Both the position numbers and the translations under genes were made by a program. From Roseiarcus sp963774195 (GTDB lineage Bacteria > Pseudomonadota > Alphaproteobacteria > Rhizobiales > Beijerinckiaceae), in contig CAVZDY010000001.1 of assembly GCA_963774195.1 (NCBI GenBank), positions 1,426,001 to 1,490,000 on the forward strand: 64,000 nucleotides of DNA. The letters are read 5' to 3'. The notes below the pieces were generated by a model. The model was not told the origin of the DNA. It worked only from the letters and a program-made list of their open reading frames with translations, and made no database searches. Each line of letters starts with the position of its first letter. Within the stretch, counting starts at the first letter, position 1. Below are positions 54,851 through 62,532 of the stretch, in pieces.

Positions 54851-56101
54851 ATGACGATTGCCCTCGACAGAACGAGCCCCGAAGCGGAAGTCCTCTTCCA
54901 GCCGCCGCCTCCACGCGTGAAGCCGGCGCAGATCATCCGCGACGATGCGCAGGCGGTCGCCGTCGCGCGCGACGTCGCTGCACAAATCGCGAAGGACGCC
55001 GTCGTGCGCGATCGCGAACGTCGCCTGCCTTATGAAGAGTTGGAGCTGCTTTCCGACGCTGGGCTGCTGGCGATCACGGTCCCGCGCGCCTTCGGCGGCG
55101 CCGAAGTCAGCGCGGGGGCACTGGCCGAGGTGATCGCGATCCTCGCCGCCGCCGACGGCTCGATCGGCCAGATCCCGCAGAATCATTTCTTCATGCTCGA
55201 GGCGCTGCGATTGGAGGGAACGCTGGAGCAGCACAGCTTCTTCTATCCCCGCATTCTTCAGGGTGAGCGGGTCGGCAACGCCCTCTCCGAGGTCGGGACG
55301 AAGACTGCGCACGATCACACGACGCGCATCACGCGCGACGGCGCGAGCTACCGCTTGAACGGGAAGAAGTTCTATTCGACGGGCGTTCTGTTTGCCCATT
55401 GGATCGCGGTGGTGGCGAACGACGAAAATCAGAATTCCACGATCGCCTTCGTGCCGCGCGACGCCGAGGGTGTCACCATCGTCGACGATTGGGCGGGCTT
55501 TGGACAGCGCGTCACCGGCTCGGGAACGACGCTGCTCGACAATGTCCCCGCGCATCCGATCGGCGTCCTGTCGTTCCGCGCGCTGTTCGATCGTCCGACG
55601 CCGATGGGCGCGCATGCACAGATCATGCACGCCGCGATCGAGGCAGGCCTTGCGCGCGGCGCGCTCGCCGATGCGATTGACTTCGTGCGCACGCGCTCGC
55701 GCCCTTGGAAGGATTCGGGCGTCGAGCGCGCCGTCGACGACCCCTACACGATCGCCCAGATCGGCGACATGAAGATCCGCGTCTCCGCCTCCGACGCGCT
55801 GCTCGCGCGCGCCGGAGGTTTGGTCGATGCGGCGACGGTTGATCCGACCGTCGAGACGGTCGCCGCGGCGTCGATCGCGGTGGCCGAGGCGAAAGCCGCC
55901 GCGACCGAGGCGGCGCTGCATGTCTCGAACAAGCTGATCGAACTGGCGGGCTCACGCGCCACCTTGCAGGAGTTCGGCCTCGACCGGCATTGGCGCAATG
56001 CGCGCACCCATTCGGTGCATGATCCGGTGCGATGGAAATATCGCGCCATCGGCGACTATTGGCTCAACGGCGTCAATCCGCCGCGACATGGAGCACTGTG
56101 A
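54851..56101 (+). CDS. SfnB/DszC-type flavin-dependent oxygenase (paralogue 2)
   Basis: Second member of the SfnB/DszC group, 416 aa. It shows GLLAITVPRAFGGAEVSAG, DGSIGQIPQNHFFMLEAL, GNALSEVGTKTAHDH, and C-terminal RHWRNARTHSVHDPVRWKYR. It keeps the tandem partner's layout but differs at many positions (for instance GQRVTGSG in place of GQRTTASG), pointing to divergence in substrate rather than recent copying. It lies 9 bp after paralogue 1 and 3 bp before the NtaA/DszA-type gene, so all are probably on one transcript. Confidence 0.88.
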   Translation: MTIALDRTSPEAEVLFQPPPPRVKPAQIIRDDAQAVAVARDVAAQIAKDAVVRDRERRLPYEELELLSDAGLLAITVPRAFGGAEVSAGALAEVIAILAAADGSIGQIPQNHFFMLEALRLEGTLEQHSFFYPRILQGERVGNALSEVGTKTAHDHTTRITRDGASYRLNGKKFYSTGVLFAHWIAVVANDENQNSTIAFVPRDAEGVTIVDDWAGFGQRVTGSGTTLLDNVPAHPIGVLSFRALFDRPTPMGAHAQIMHAAIEAGLARGALADAIDFVRTRSRPWKDSGVERAVDDPYTIAQIGDMKIRVSASDALLARAGGLVDAATVDPTVETVAAASIAVAEAKAAATEAALHVSNKLIELAGSRATLQEFGLDRHWRNARTHSVHDPVRWKYRAIGDYWLNGVNPPRHGAL

Positions 56102-56104
56102 AGC

Positions 56105-57505
56105 ATGACGCGGCAGATCCACTTCAACGCCTTCGACATGAATTGCGTCGGGCATCAATCGCCTGGCCTATGGGCGCATCCGCGCGATCGCTCCTGGCAG
56201 TACAAGGACCTCGAATACTGGACCGATCTCGCGCGCCTGCTCGAGCGCGGCAAGTTCGATGGCGTTTTCATCGCTGACGTGCTCGGCGTCTACGACGTCT
56301 ATCGAGGCGATCTCGACACGGCGCTGCGCGTCTCGACGCAAATTCCTGTTAACGATCCCTTGCAGCTCGTGCCGGCGATGGCGCTGGTGACCGAGCATCT
56401 CGGCTTCGGCGTCACCGCATCGATCTCCTTCGAACATCCCTACAGCTTCGCGCGGCGCATCTCGACGCTCGATCACCTCACCAAGGGCCGCGCGGGGTGG
56501 AACATCGTGACGTCCTATCTCGAAAGTGGCGCGCGCAACATCGGCCTCGGCAGCCAGACGCAGCACGACGATCGCTACGAGATCGCCGACGAATATATGG
56601 AAGTCGTCTACAAGCTGTGGGAAGGCAGTTGGGCGGACGACGCTGTGGTGCGCGACCGCGCGCGGCGCATCTTCACCGATCCAACGAAAGTACGGCCGAT
56701 CGGGCATGAGGGCAAATACTACAAGGTGCCCGGCGTTCACCTCAGTGAGCCGTCGCCGCAACGCACGCCCGTTCTCTATCAGGCGGGCGCCTCGAGCCGA
56801 GGCAAGCGCTTCGCGGGCGAGCATGCGGAATGCGTCTTCGTCGCGACCCCCTCGAAGACCGTGCTGAAGAAGACCGTCGCCGCGATCCGCGAGAGTGTCG
56901 CCGCGGCCGGACGCGACCCGCGCAGCGTGCTGATCTTCAATCTGCAAACGGTGATCGTCGACGAGACGGACGCCAAGGCGAAGGCGAAGTACGAGGACTA
57001 TAAGCAATACATCGACCTCGACGGCGCGCTGGCGCTCGGCTCGGGCTGGATGGGCATCGATTTTGGCGCCTACAAGCTCGACGAGCCGCTGCGCCAGATC
57101 AAGACGAATGCGGTGCAGTCGTCGGTGGACGCGTTCTCCAGCGCCGATCCCGGCAAAGTCTGGACCGTGCGGGAGCTCGCGGAATGGATCGGCATCGGCG
57201 GCCTTGGACCGCTCGTCGTCGGCGGTCCATCGACGGTCGCCGACGAACTGCAGCAATGGGTAGAGGAAACCGACGTCGACGGCTTCAATCTCGCTTATGC
57301 GGTGACGCACGAGACCTTCGCCGACATCGTCGAACACCTCGTGCCGGAATTGCAGAAGCGCGGCGTCTACCGCAAGCACTACGTGGCCGGCACGCTGCGC
57401 GAGAAGCTGTTTGGGGGCGGCGCTCGCCTACCTTCCAACCATCCGGCGGCGCGATATCGTAATCTCCAACCGGCTCCGCGAAGCGGCAGCGTCGCTGCGG
57501 AATGA
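56105..57505 (+). CDS. NtaA/SnaA/DszA family FMN-dependent monooxygenase 1
   Basis: Luciferase-like monooxygenase, 466 aa, of the NtaA/DszA/SoxA class. It has MNCVGHQSPGLWAHPRDRS, FDGVFIADVLGVYDVYRG, DHLTKGRAGWNIVTS, TPVLYQAGASSRGKRFAGEHAE near the FMN site, and VQSSVDAFSSADPGKVWTVRELA. DszA-type members cleave the C-S bond of dibenzothiophene sulfone using FMNH2. The C-terminal approximately 25 residues (after LREKLFGGG) are low-similarity and resemble run-on into intergenic sequence. It starts 3 bp after paralogue 2. Its 3' end abuts a palindrome. Confidence 0.9.
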   Translation: MTRQIHFNAFDMNCVGHQSPGLWAHPRDRSWQYKDLEYWTDLARLLERGKFDGVFIADVLGVYDVYRGDLDTALRVSTQIPVNDPLQLVPAMALVTEHLGFGVTASISFEHPYSFARRISTLDHLTKGRAGWNIVTSYLESGARNIGLGSQTQHDDRYEIADEYMEVVYKLWEGSWADDAVVRDRARRIFTDPTKVRPIGHEGKYYKVPGVHLSEPSPQRTPVLYQAGASSRGKRFAGEHAECVFVATPSKTVLKKTVAAIRESVAAAGRDPRSVLIFNLQTVIVDETDAKAKAKYEDYKQYIDLDGALALGSGWMGIDFGAYKLDEPLRQIKTNAVQSSVDAFSSADPGKVWTVRELAEWIGIGGLGPLVVGGPSTVADELQQWVEETDVDGFNLAYAVTHETFADIVEHLVPELQKRGVYRKHYVAGTLREKLFGGGARLPSNHPAARYRNLQPAPRSGSVAAE

Positions 57506-57507
57506 TG

Positions 57508-57543
57508 GGCGCGCCTGGCGTTCTCCCACGCGCCAGGCGCGCC
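57508..57543. terminator. hairpin between NtaA/DszA-type genes
   Basis: GGCGCGCCTGGCG (57508-57520) and CGCCAGGCGCGCC (57531-57543) form a perfect 13-bp stem with a 10-nt loop, 3 bp after the stop of the first NtaA-type gene. There is no T-run. It may dampen or end transcription before the second gene, which starts 100 bp later. Confidence 0.5.
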
Positions 57544-57642
57544 ATCGCACGAACGTGACGGCGGGCGCCCGCGACGGCTCGTTGTCGCCAGGCGCAATCG
57601 ATCTATATTGTGGTCGAATAGCAGCAATTTGCGAGGATCGTC

Positions 57643-58965
57643 ATGGCGCAGAAGCGGCAATTGCGGTTGGGCGCTTTCATGCGTCCGACCACCATCCACA
57701 CCGCCGGCTGGCGCTATCCCGGCGCTTACCCGGACGCGAATTTCAACCTCGCGCACCTCCAGCGTTTCGCGCAGACGCTCGAGCGAGGGCGCTTCGACGC
57801 CTTCTTCATGGCGGACCATCTCGCCGTGCTGAACATGCCGATCGAGGCGCTGAAGCGCAGCCACACCGTCACTTCGTTCGATCCGATCACGCTGCTGCCG
57901 GCGCTCGCAATGTCGACCACCCACCTCGGGTTGATCGCGACCGCGTCGACTACCTTCGAGCAGCCGTATCTGATCGCGCGCCGCTTCGCCTCGCTCGACC
58001 ACATCAGCGGCGGGCGCGCCGGCTGGAACGTCGTGACGACCTCGAACCCCGACGCCGCCCTGAACTTCGGGCTCGACGAGCACATGGAGCATGGCGAGCG
58101 CTACCAGCGGGCGCGTGAGTTCTTCGACGTCGTCACCGGCCTGTGGGATTCCTGGGCCGACGACGCCTTCGTGCGCGACACGGAAAGCGGGATCTTCTTC
58201 GATCCCGCCAGGCTCCACGTGCTGAACCACAAGGGGCCGTATCTTTCGGTGCGCGGGCCGCTGAACATCGCCCGTCCCGTCCAGGGCTGGCCCGTGATCG
58301 TGCAAGCCGGCGCCTCTGAGTCGGGCCGCCAGCTCGCGGCGGAGACCGCGGAGGTCGTGTTCGCGGCCCACAACAACCTCGAAGACGGCCGCGCTTTCTA
58401 CGCCGACGTGAAAGGCCGCATGGATGCGCTCGGCCGCGATCGCGATCATCTCAAGATTCTGCCCGGCGCCTTCGTCGTCGTCGGCGACAGCGTCGGTGAG
58501 GCGCGTGAGAAGCGCGCACGGCTCGATAGTCTCGTCCATGCCGAGAGCGCGATCGCTTCGCTGTCGATCGCGCTCGGCCACGACGCCTCGCGCTTCGATC
58601 CGGATGGGCCGTTGCCGGAGACCCCAGAGTCGAATGCGAGCAAAAGCAGCCGCGAGCGGGTGATTGCGCTGGCGAGGCGCGAAAACCTCACCGTTCGTCA
58701 GCTCGCACAGCGGCTCGGCGGTTACGCGGGCCTCGCCTTCGTCGGCACGCCCGAGACGATCGCTGACGGTATGGAGGAATGGCTGGTTCGCGAGGGCTGC
58801 GACGGCTTCAACGTGATGTTCCCTTACCTGCCCGAAGGGCTCGACGATTTCGTCGACAAGGTCGTTCCCGAATTGCAGCGGCGCGGATTGTTCCGACGCG
58901 AATACGAAGGCCGCACGTTGCGCGAAAACCTCGGTCTGCCGCGGCCCGCCAATCGATTTTTCTGA
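57643..58965 (+). CDS. NtaA/SnaA/DszA family FMN-dependent monooxygenase 2
   Basis: Second luciferase-like monooxygenase, 440 aa. It shows RLGAFMRPTTIHTAGWRYPG, FDAFFMADHLAVLNMPIEAL, DHISGGRAGWNVVTTSNPDA, PVIVQAGASESGRQLAAETAE, and LRENLGLPRPANRFF at the end. The family acts on sulfones, nitrilotriacetate and similar compounds with reduced FMN from a separate reductase. It is separated from the first by a 137-bp gap holding a hairpin, so it may have its own promoter. Substrate unknown; the surrounding genes point to organosulfur. Confidence 0.9.
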   Translation: MAQKRQLRLGAFMRPTTIHTAGWRYPGAYPDANFNLAHLQRFAQTLERGRFDAFFMADHLAVLNMPIEALKRSHTVTSFDPITLLPALAMSTTHLGLIATASTTFEQPYLIARRFASLDHISGGRAGWNVVTTSNPDAALNFGLDEHMEHGERYQRAREFFDVVTGLWDSWADDAFVRDTESGIFFDPARLHVLNHKGPYLSVRGPLNIARPVQGWPVIVQAGASESGRQLAAETAEVVFAAHNNLEDGRAFYADVKGRMDALGRDRDHLKILPGAFVVVGDSVGEAREKRARLDSLVHAESAIASLSIALGHDASRFDPDGPLPETPESNASKSSRERVIALARRENLTVRQLAQRLGGYAGLAFVGTPETIADGMEEWLVREGCDGFNVMFPYLPEGLDDFVDKVVPELQRRGLFRREYEGRTLRENLGLPRPANRFF

Positions 58966-59112
58966 TCCGGATCGTCCGATTGCGAGTTCGGTTGTCGGAA
59001 CCTCGGGGATCGCCGAGCGTTCTGTCCGTTGAATCGCCTCCGCGGGAGACGCGAAGCGCGGTTGCTGGAGTCTGCTAAATTTTGCCCGAACTCGAACGGT
59101 GCAAAGGGAGCG

Positions 59113-59151
59113 GAGCAATCCGGCGCGCATTCGGGCGGGCGCGGATTGCTT
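59113..59151. repeat. degenerate GCAATCC / GGATTGC inverted repeat
   Basis: GAGCAATCCG (59113-59122) and CGGATTGCTTC (59142-59152) form an inverted pair, with GCGC extensions on both arms. It is a two-arm relative of the fragment at 14347-14376. The 224-bp gap between the second NtaA-type gene and the convergent small exported-protein gene holds nothing else I can support. Confidence 0.5.
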
Positions 59152-59189
59152 CGCGGATGCGTTCGTCGCGAGGCGACGGCGCAAGCTTC

Positions 59190-59546
59190 CTACTGTCTCG
59201 TCAGCCTGGCGGAGCCCTGCCCCATCGGGCCGTGGGCGACCCCCGAGGCGGTGGCGCCTCCCAGTTTGGTTATCGTGACGTCGTAGTTGGCGTGGTCGCC
59301 GAAGGAGACCGACTTGCGGGTAACCTCGCTGTAGCCGATGTCGTAGGGCTGGCCGCCGCGGATCGCGTAGCTGACCACTTTGCCGCCGGCGATCGTGACG
59401 GAGACCGGCTCGGTGTCGTTGAGTGTGCCGACCCAGGTCCCGTCCCAAGATTTTTCGAAGGATTTGTCCGAAGCGGCCTGCGCTGCGATCGGCAGCAGAG
59501 CCACGGTAAACGCAGTCAGTAAGCTTACGCGCCGTCCAATTGCCAT
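59190..59546 (-). CDS. small exported protein, unknown
   Basis: A 118-aa protein with a signal peptide (GRRVSLLTAFTVALLPIAAQ, cleavage after AQAA) and a mature beta-rich part WDGTWVGTLNDTEPVSVTIA followed by GGKVVSYAIRGGQPY and DVTITKLGGATASG. The pattern is like small lipocalin-type or avidin-like secreted domains, but no family is assigned. The ATG at 59546 with AAGGAG upstream is preferred to a TTG 9 bp earlier. Monocistronic, convergent with the organosulfur genes. Confidence 0.65.
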   Translation of the reverse strand: MAIGRRVSLLTAFTVALLPIAAQAASDKSFEKSWDGTWVGTLNDTEPVSVTIAGGKVVSYAIRGGQPYDIGYSEVTRKSVSFGDHANYDVTITKLGGATASGVAHGPMGQGSARLTRQ

Positions 59547-59605
59547 CTCTCTCAACTCCTTGGCGTTGGCGACGTTCTCTCAATCAATTTTTCGGGCGCG
59601 GTGAG

Positions 59606-59639
59606 GGCGAGAGTGCGCGTCTAGGCAGGCGAGAGTGCG
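59606..59639. repeat. 12-bp direct repeat upstream of exported-protein gene
   Basis: GGCGAGAGTGCG occurs at 59606-59617 and again at 59628-59639, a 22-bp period (about two helical turns). It lies 60-93 bp before the start of the minus-strand exported-protein gene. It may be a paired protein-binding site; chance is not excluded. Confidence 0.4.
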
Positions 59640-59717
59640 GAGATTCCATGTCCTGCCGGCCGATGCGCGCAAATCGGCACGGCGGAGAGCCGTCAGCCAT
59701 GAAGCCGGGAGCAAGCC

Positions 59718-59767
59718 AATGCAGCCCAGCGCAGCCGACGGTATCGCCGGCTACGCTGCGCTGCATT
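59718..59767. repeat. inverted repeat downstream of the ribbon-helix-helix gene
   Basis: AATGCAGC plus AGCGCAGC on the left and GCTGCGCTGCATT on the right, with a bulge, form a stem about 64 bp past the stop of the ribbon-helix-helix gene on the minus strand. Possible transcript end; no T-run. Confidence 0.4.
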
Positions 59768-59830
59768 GACGCGATGAATTGGGCGCCGTCGGCTGTCAAG
59801 CTTCTCAGCGGCGCTCAAGGCTGGTTGGAT

Positions 59831-60301
59831 TCAGGTGTCCGCGCTGATTTCGGAATTGAAAACGATCGATCCATGCGACTGAAGGCCGAGCTCCTCGGCT
59901 TTCCGGCGCGCCACGGCAACCGCCTCTTCGCGATCCTCGGTGCTGAAGAAATCGTCGCCAAACAATCCGACGCTCACAGCAAATCGCTTCGCTGCGCTTT
60001 CCTCGCTCTCGTGGACGTAAATTGTGAGCGGATAGGCGCGCATCTCTTGTTCGATCAGGCGCGCGACTTCGGTCGTTTCGGGCTCGTGGTCTTCGGTCGC
60101 TCTATACTCGAGCCATGCCCGCATGGCTTGAGTGATCGGGACGGTGACCGTGGTGTCCGGGGCCGCCTCCAGCGCTTGGCGCAGAATTTCCACCAGCTCG
60201 CCGTCCATACTGCGCGCATTCGCCTGAGCGCGCGCCTCGACTTGCTGCTTCAACCACTTCGGGAGCCGAACACTCACCTGAGTTAGCGTACAATCTTCCA
60301 T
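59831..60301 (-). CDS. tandem ribbon-helix-helix protein, probable regulator
   Basis: A 156-aa protein with two ribbon-helix-helix-like units in one chain. Unit 1, residues 7-46: strand TQVSVRLP, helix KWLKQQVEARAQAN, helix MDGELVEILRQALE (Arc/FitA-like). Unit 2, residues 50-90: strand TTVTVPIT, helix QAMRAWLEYRATED, helix TTEVARLIEQEMRAY. A C-terminal 66 residues (PLTIYVHESEESAAKRFAVS onward, with EEAVAVARRKAEELGL) form another alpha/beta part. Single-chain tandem RHH proteins mimic an RHH dimer. No toxin gene is adjacent. The ATG at 60301 has a strong AGGGAGG. Confidence 0.65.
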   Translation of the reverse strand: MEDCTLTQVSVRLPKWLKQQVEARAQANARSMDGELVEILRQALEAAPDTTVTVPITQAMRAWLEYRATEDHEPETTEVARLIEQEMRAYPLTIYVHESEESAAKRFAVSVGLFGDDFFSTEDREEAVAVARRKAEELGLQSHGSIVFNSEISADT

Positions 60302-60508
60302 TCTCACGCCCCCCTCCCTTATCTTTCTAGTGACACATTGTTTGTATCTCACGCAAGGTTAAATTTTAGCGATATTGTCCCCATGGCCCTGTGAAATCGT
60401 GCCCTTTCGGAACGTGTGTCTTAAAACGAGATCGTAGTGCGCTCTCAATGCTGACTTATGTGCCTTCTTGGCACAGCAGAAAGCGGCGCCATGTTTCGAT
60501 TCGACGCT

Positions 60509-60769
60509 CTAACCAAAAAAATGCAGGTGCTCCAGCTGCGATCGGTAGGCTGACGCCATAGCCTCCAACGCCGCCGCTACGTCGGGAGGTTGGGCGCCTT
60601 TGTCCAGCATGATTTGCCGCAAGCGCTTGCGGGCTCGGCGGAAAGCGGCGTCGAGCGCTTGGTCGTCGATGGATGGGCAGGTCTCGATCAAGAGGTCGGC
60701 GATGGCTTCGCCGCAAGCGGCGGCGATTTCCCGCCATCCGTTGCCGTTGTTGCCTGCGACGAAGGTCAT
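60509..60769 (-). CDS. small hypothetical protein
   Basis: An 86-aa protein: NGWREIAAACGEAIADLLIE, SIDDQALDAAFRRARKRLRQ and VAAALEAMASAYRSQLEHLH suggest three to four helices with no membrane segment. No family recognised. GGAG 7 bp before the ATG at 60769 supports translation. It lies upstream of the ribbon-helix-helix gene on the same strand, with a 207-bp AT-rich gap between, so the two are probably separate transcripts. Confidence 0.55.
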   Translation of the reverse strand: MTFVAGNNGNGWREIAAACGEAIADLLIETCPSIDDQALDAAFRRARKRLRQIMLDKGAQPPDVAAALEAMASAYRSQLEHLHFFG

Positions 60770-60924
60770 CGTGCACTCCGCAAGTGTAAAATGACAATAT
60801 CCGCGAGGCTCTCAGTAGATTACCGCAGAACTCGCCCGCCTGGGCATAATCCCCTGACAAATAAAATAGCTTACTGTCAGAGCGCACTCGCGTCCAAGAA
60901 CGCGGAGAGCGGCGCGTGCTGTTC

Positions 60925-62532
60925 TTACTCGGATCCGATCCGAGCGCCCTTCTCTGCGACGGAGCGCTTCATCAGCAGCACGACGAACACAAGCGCGACC
61001 GTGACGACCGCAAGCACCCAGAACACATCGAAGTAGGCAAGCGCCGACGCCTGTTGCGCGCGGAGATTTGCAAGCGCCTGCAAGGCCAGTTGCTGCGCGG
61101 CGACCGGGTCGCCGGTCTGCTGCAGGAACGGTCCGCCAGCCTGATCGAGGAAGGAACGCGTCGCCGCATTGAAAGGATCGAGCGTTTCGCCGAGACGGAG
61201 GCTGTGGAACTGGTCGCGGCGCTCCTGGATCGTCTGGGCCATTGAGGTCCCTACGCTGCCGCCCTCGTTGCGCAGCAGGCTCAACAGGCCGACCGCCGCT
61301 CCGCGTAGCGCGATCGGCGTGTAGAGGTACGCTGCGACGTTTGCGGGTGCGAAGCACATCGCCAGCCCGACGATCAGCACCACCCGCGGCCAGACGACCT
61401 CACCCGGACTGATGTCCAGGTTCAGCTGCGACATCCAGTAGTTCCCCGCGGCCATGGTCAACAGACCCGCGGCGATCACCCAGCGCGCATCGGTTCCACG
61501 GCCGAGCGTGCGTCCGACGATCGGCATGGCGACGACGGCGAAGAAGCCGGCCGGCGACATGACAAGTCCGGCGCTTAGCGCGTCGTAGCCGAACAGCGAC
61601 TGGAGCAAGGCGGGCAACGAGGTGCTGGCGGCATACAGCACCGCGTAGGCGCCGAAGATGATGATGCAGCAGGCGGCGAAATTCCGCTCGCGCAACGGCC
61701 GGAAATTGACCACCGGATTGGGATGGCGCAGCTCCCAAACGATCAGGCAGGCCAAGCCCACGGCGAACAAGAGCGCCAGCGTCTGGACGCGCCAGAACGG
61801 GTCGCCCAGCCAGTCCCATTCCTGGCCCTTGCTGAGCGTGACCTCCCAGGAGACTATGACGATGATCAGCAGCGACAGGCCGACGCCGTCAAAGCTGAAC
61901 GGTCGCCGCCGCAACGCCATGCGCTCTGCAGTGAGGTAATCCGGGTCCCGGAGGGTGAGGGCGCAGGCGCCGAGTGCGAGGATGCCGATGGGGACGTTGA
62001 TCAAGAACACCCATCCCCAGGAGTAGCTGTCGGTTATCCAGCCGCCAAGCGTCGGGCCGACGACGGGCGCGATCAGCGCTGCCAGGCCGAACAGCGTCAT
62101 CGCCATGCCCTGGCGCTCGACCGGGAAGGCGTCCAACAGCACGCCTTGGCTCGATGGCTGAAGACCGCCGCCGGCGAGCCCCTGGATCACGCGGAACAGG
62201 ATCAACTGCCCGAGCCCGGTCGCCATGCCGCACAGCGCCGAGCCGAGGGTGAATACGGCGATCGACAGCAGGAAGTAGTTGCGGCGGCCGAGATGCGCGA
62301 TCAGCCAGCCGGTGATCGGCAGGATGATCGCGTTGGCCGCGAGGTAGCTGGTGATGACCCATTCGCCGTCATCGACCGTGGCCGAGAGGCCGCCCGCGAT
62401 ATAGCGCAGCGCCACGACCGCGATCGTCGTGTCGAGCACCTCCATGAAAGTCGGCACCACGACGACGGCGGCGACGACCCAGGGATTTACCGCCGCACGC
62501 GATCCAGAATTCGGGAGCGCCGCGCTGGTCAT
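60925..62532 (-). CDS. emrB: DHA2 family MFS exporter, EmrB type
   Basis: Inner-membrane drug:proton antiporter with 14 predicted helices, 535 aa. It has FMEVLDTTIAVVALRYIAGG near 30-49, WVITSYLAANAIILPITGWL, the antiporter stretch FRVIQGLAGGGLQPSSQGVL and LLDAFPVERQGMAMTLFGLA, and INVPIGILALG. The C-terminus ends VLLMKRSVAEKGARIGSE. It overlaps the adaptor stop by ATGA, giving an EmrA-EmrB pair. An outer-membrane channel is not encoded here. Confidence 0.93.
   Translation of the reverse strand: MTSAALPNSGSRAAVNPWVVAAVVVVPTFMEVLDTTIAVVALRYIAGGLSATVDDGEWVITSYLAANAIILPITGWLIAHLGRRNYFLLSIAVFTLGSALCGMATGLGQLILFRVIQGLAGGGLQPSSQGVLLDAFPVERQGMAMTLFGLAALIAPVVGPTLGGWITDSYSWGWVFLINVPIGILALGACALTLRDPDYLTAERMALRRRPFSFDGVGLSLLIIVIVSWEVTLSKGQEWDWLGDPFWRVQTLALLFAVGLACLIVWELRHPNPVVNFRPLRERNFAACCIIIFGAYAVLYAASTSLPALLQSLFGYDALSAGLVMSPAGFFAVVAMPIVGRTLGRGTDARWVIAAGLLTMAAGNYWMSQLNLDISPGEVVWPRVVLIVGLAMCFAPANVAAYLYTPIALRGAAVGLLSLLRNEGGSVGTSMAQTIQERRDQFHSLRLGETLDPFNAATRSFLDQAGGPFLQQTGDPVAAQQLALQALANLRAQQASALAYFDVFWVLAVVTVALVFVVLLMKRSVAEKGARIGSE

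Noticed and set aside
53252..55921. 889-residue open frame on the minus strand opposite the SfnB-like genes
   Set aside because: Antisense to two clearly conserved oxygenase genes; long antisense frames are expected at this GC content.
57379..59583. 734-residue open frame on the minus strand
   Set aside because: Shadow of the NtaA-type gene and part of the small exported protein; no domain pattern.
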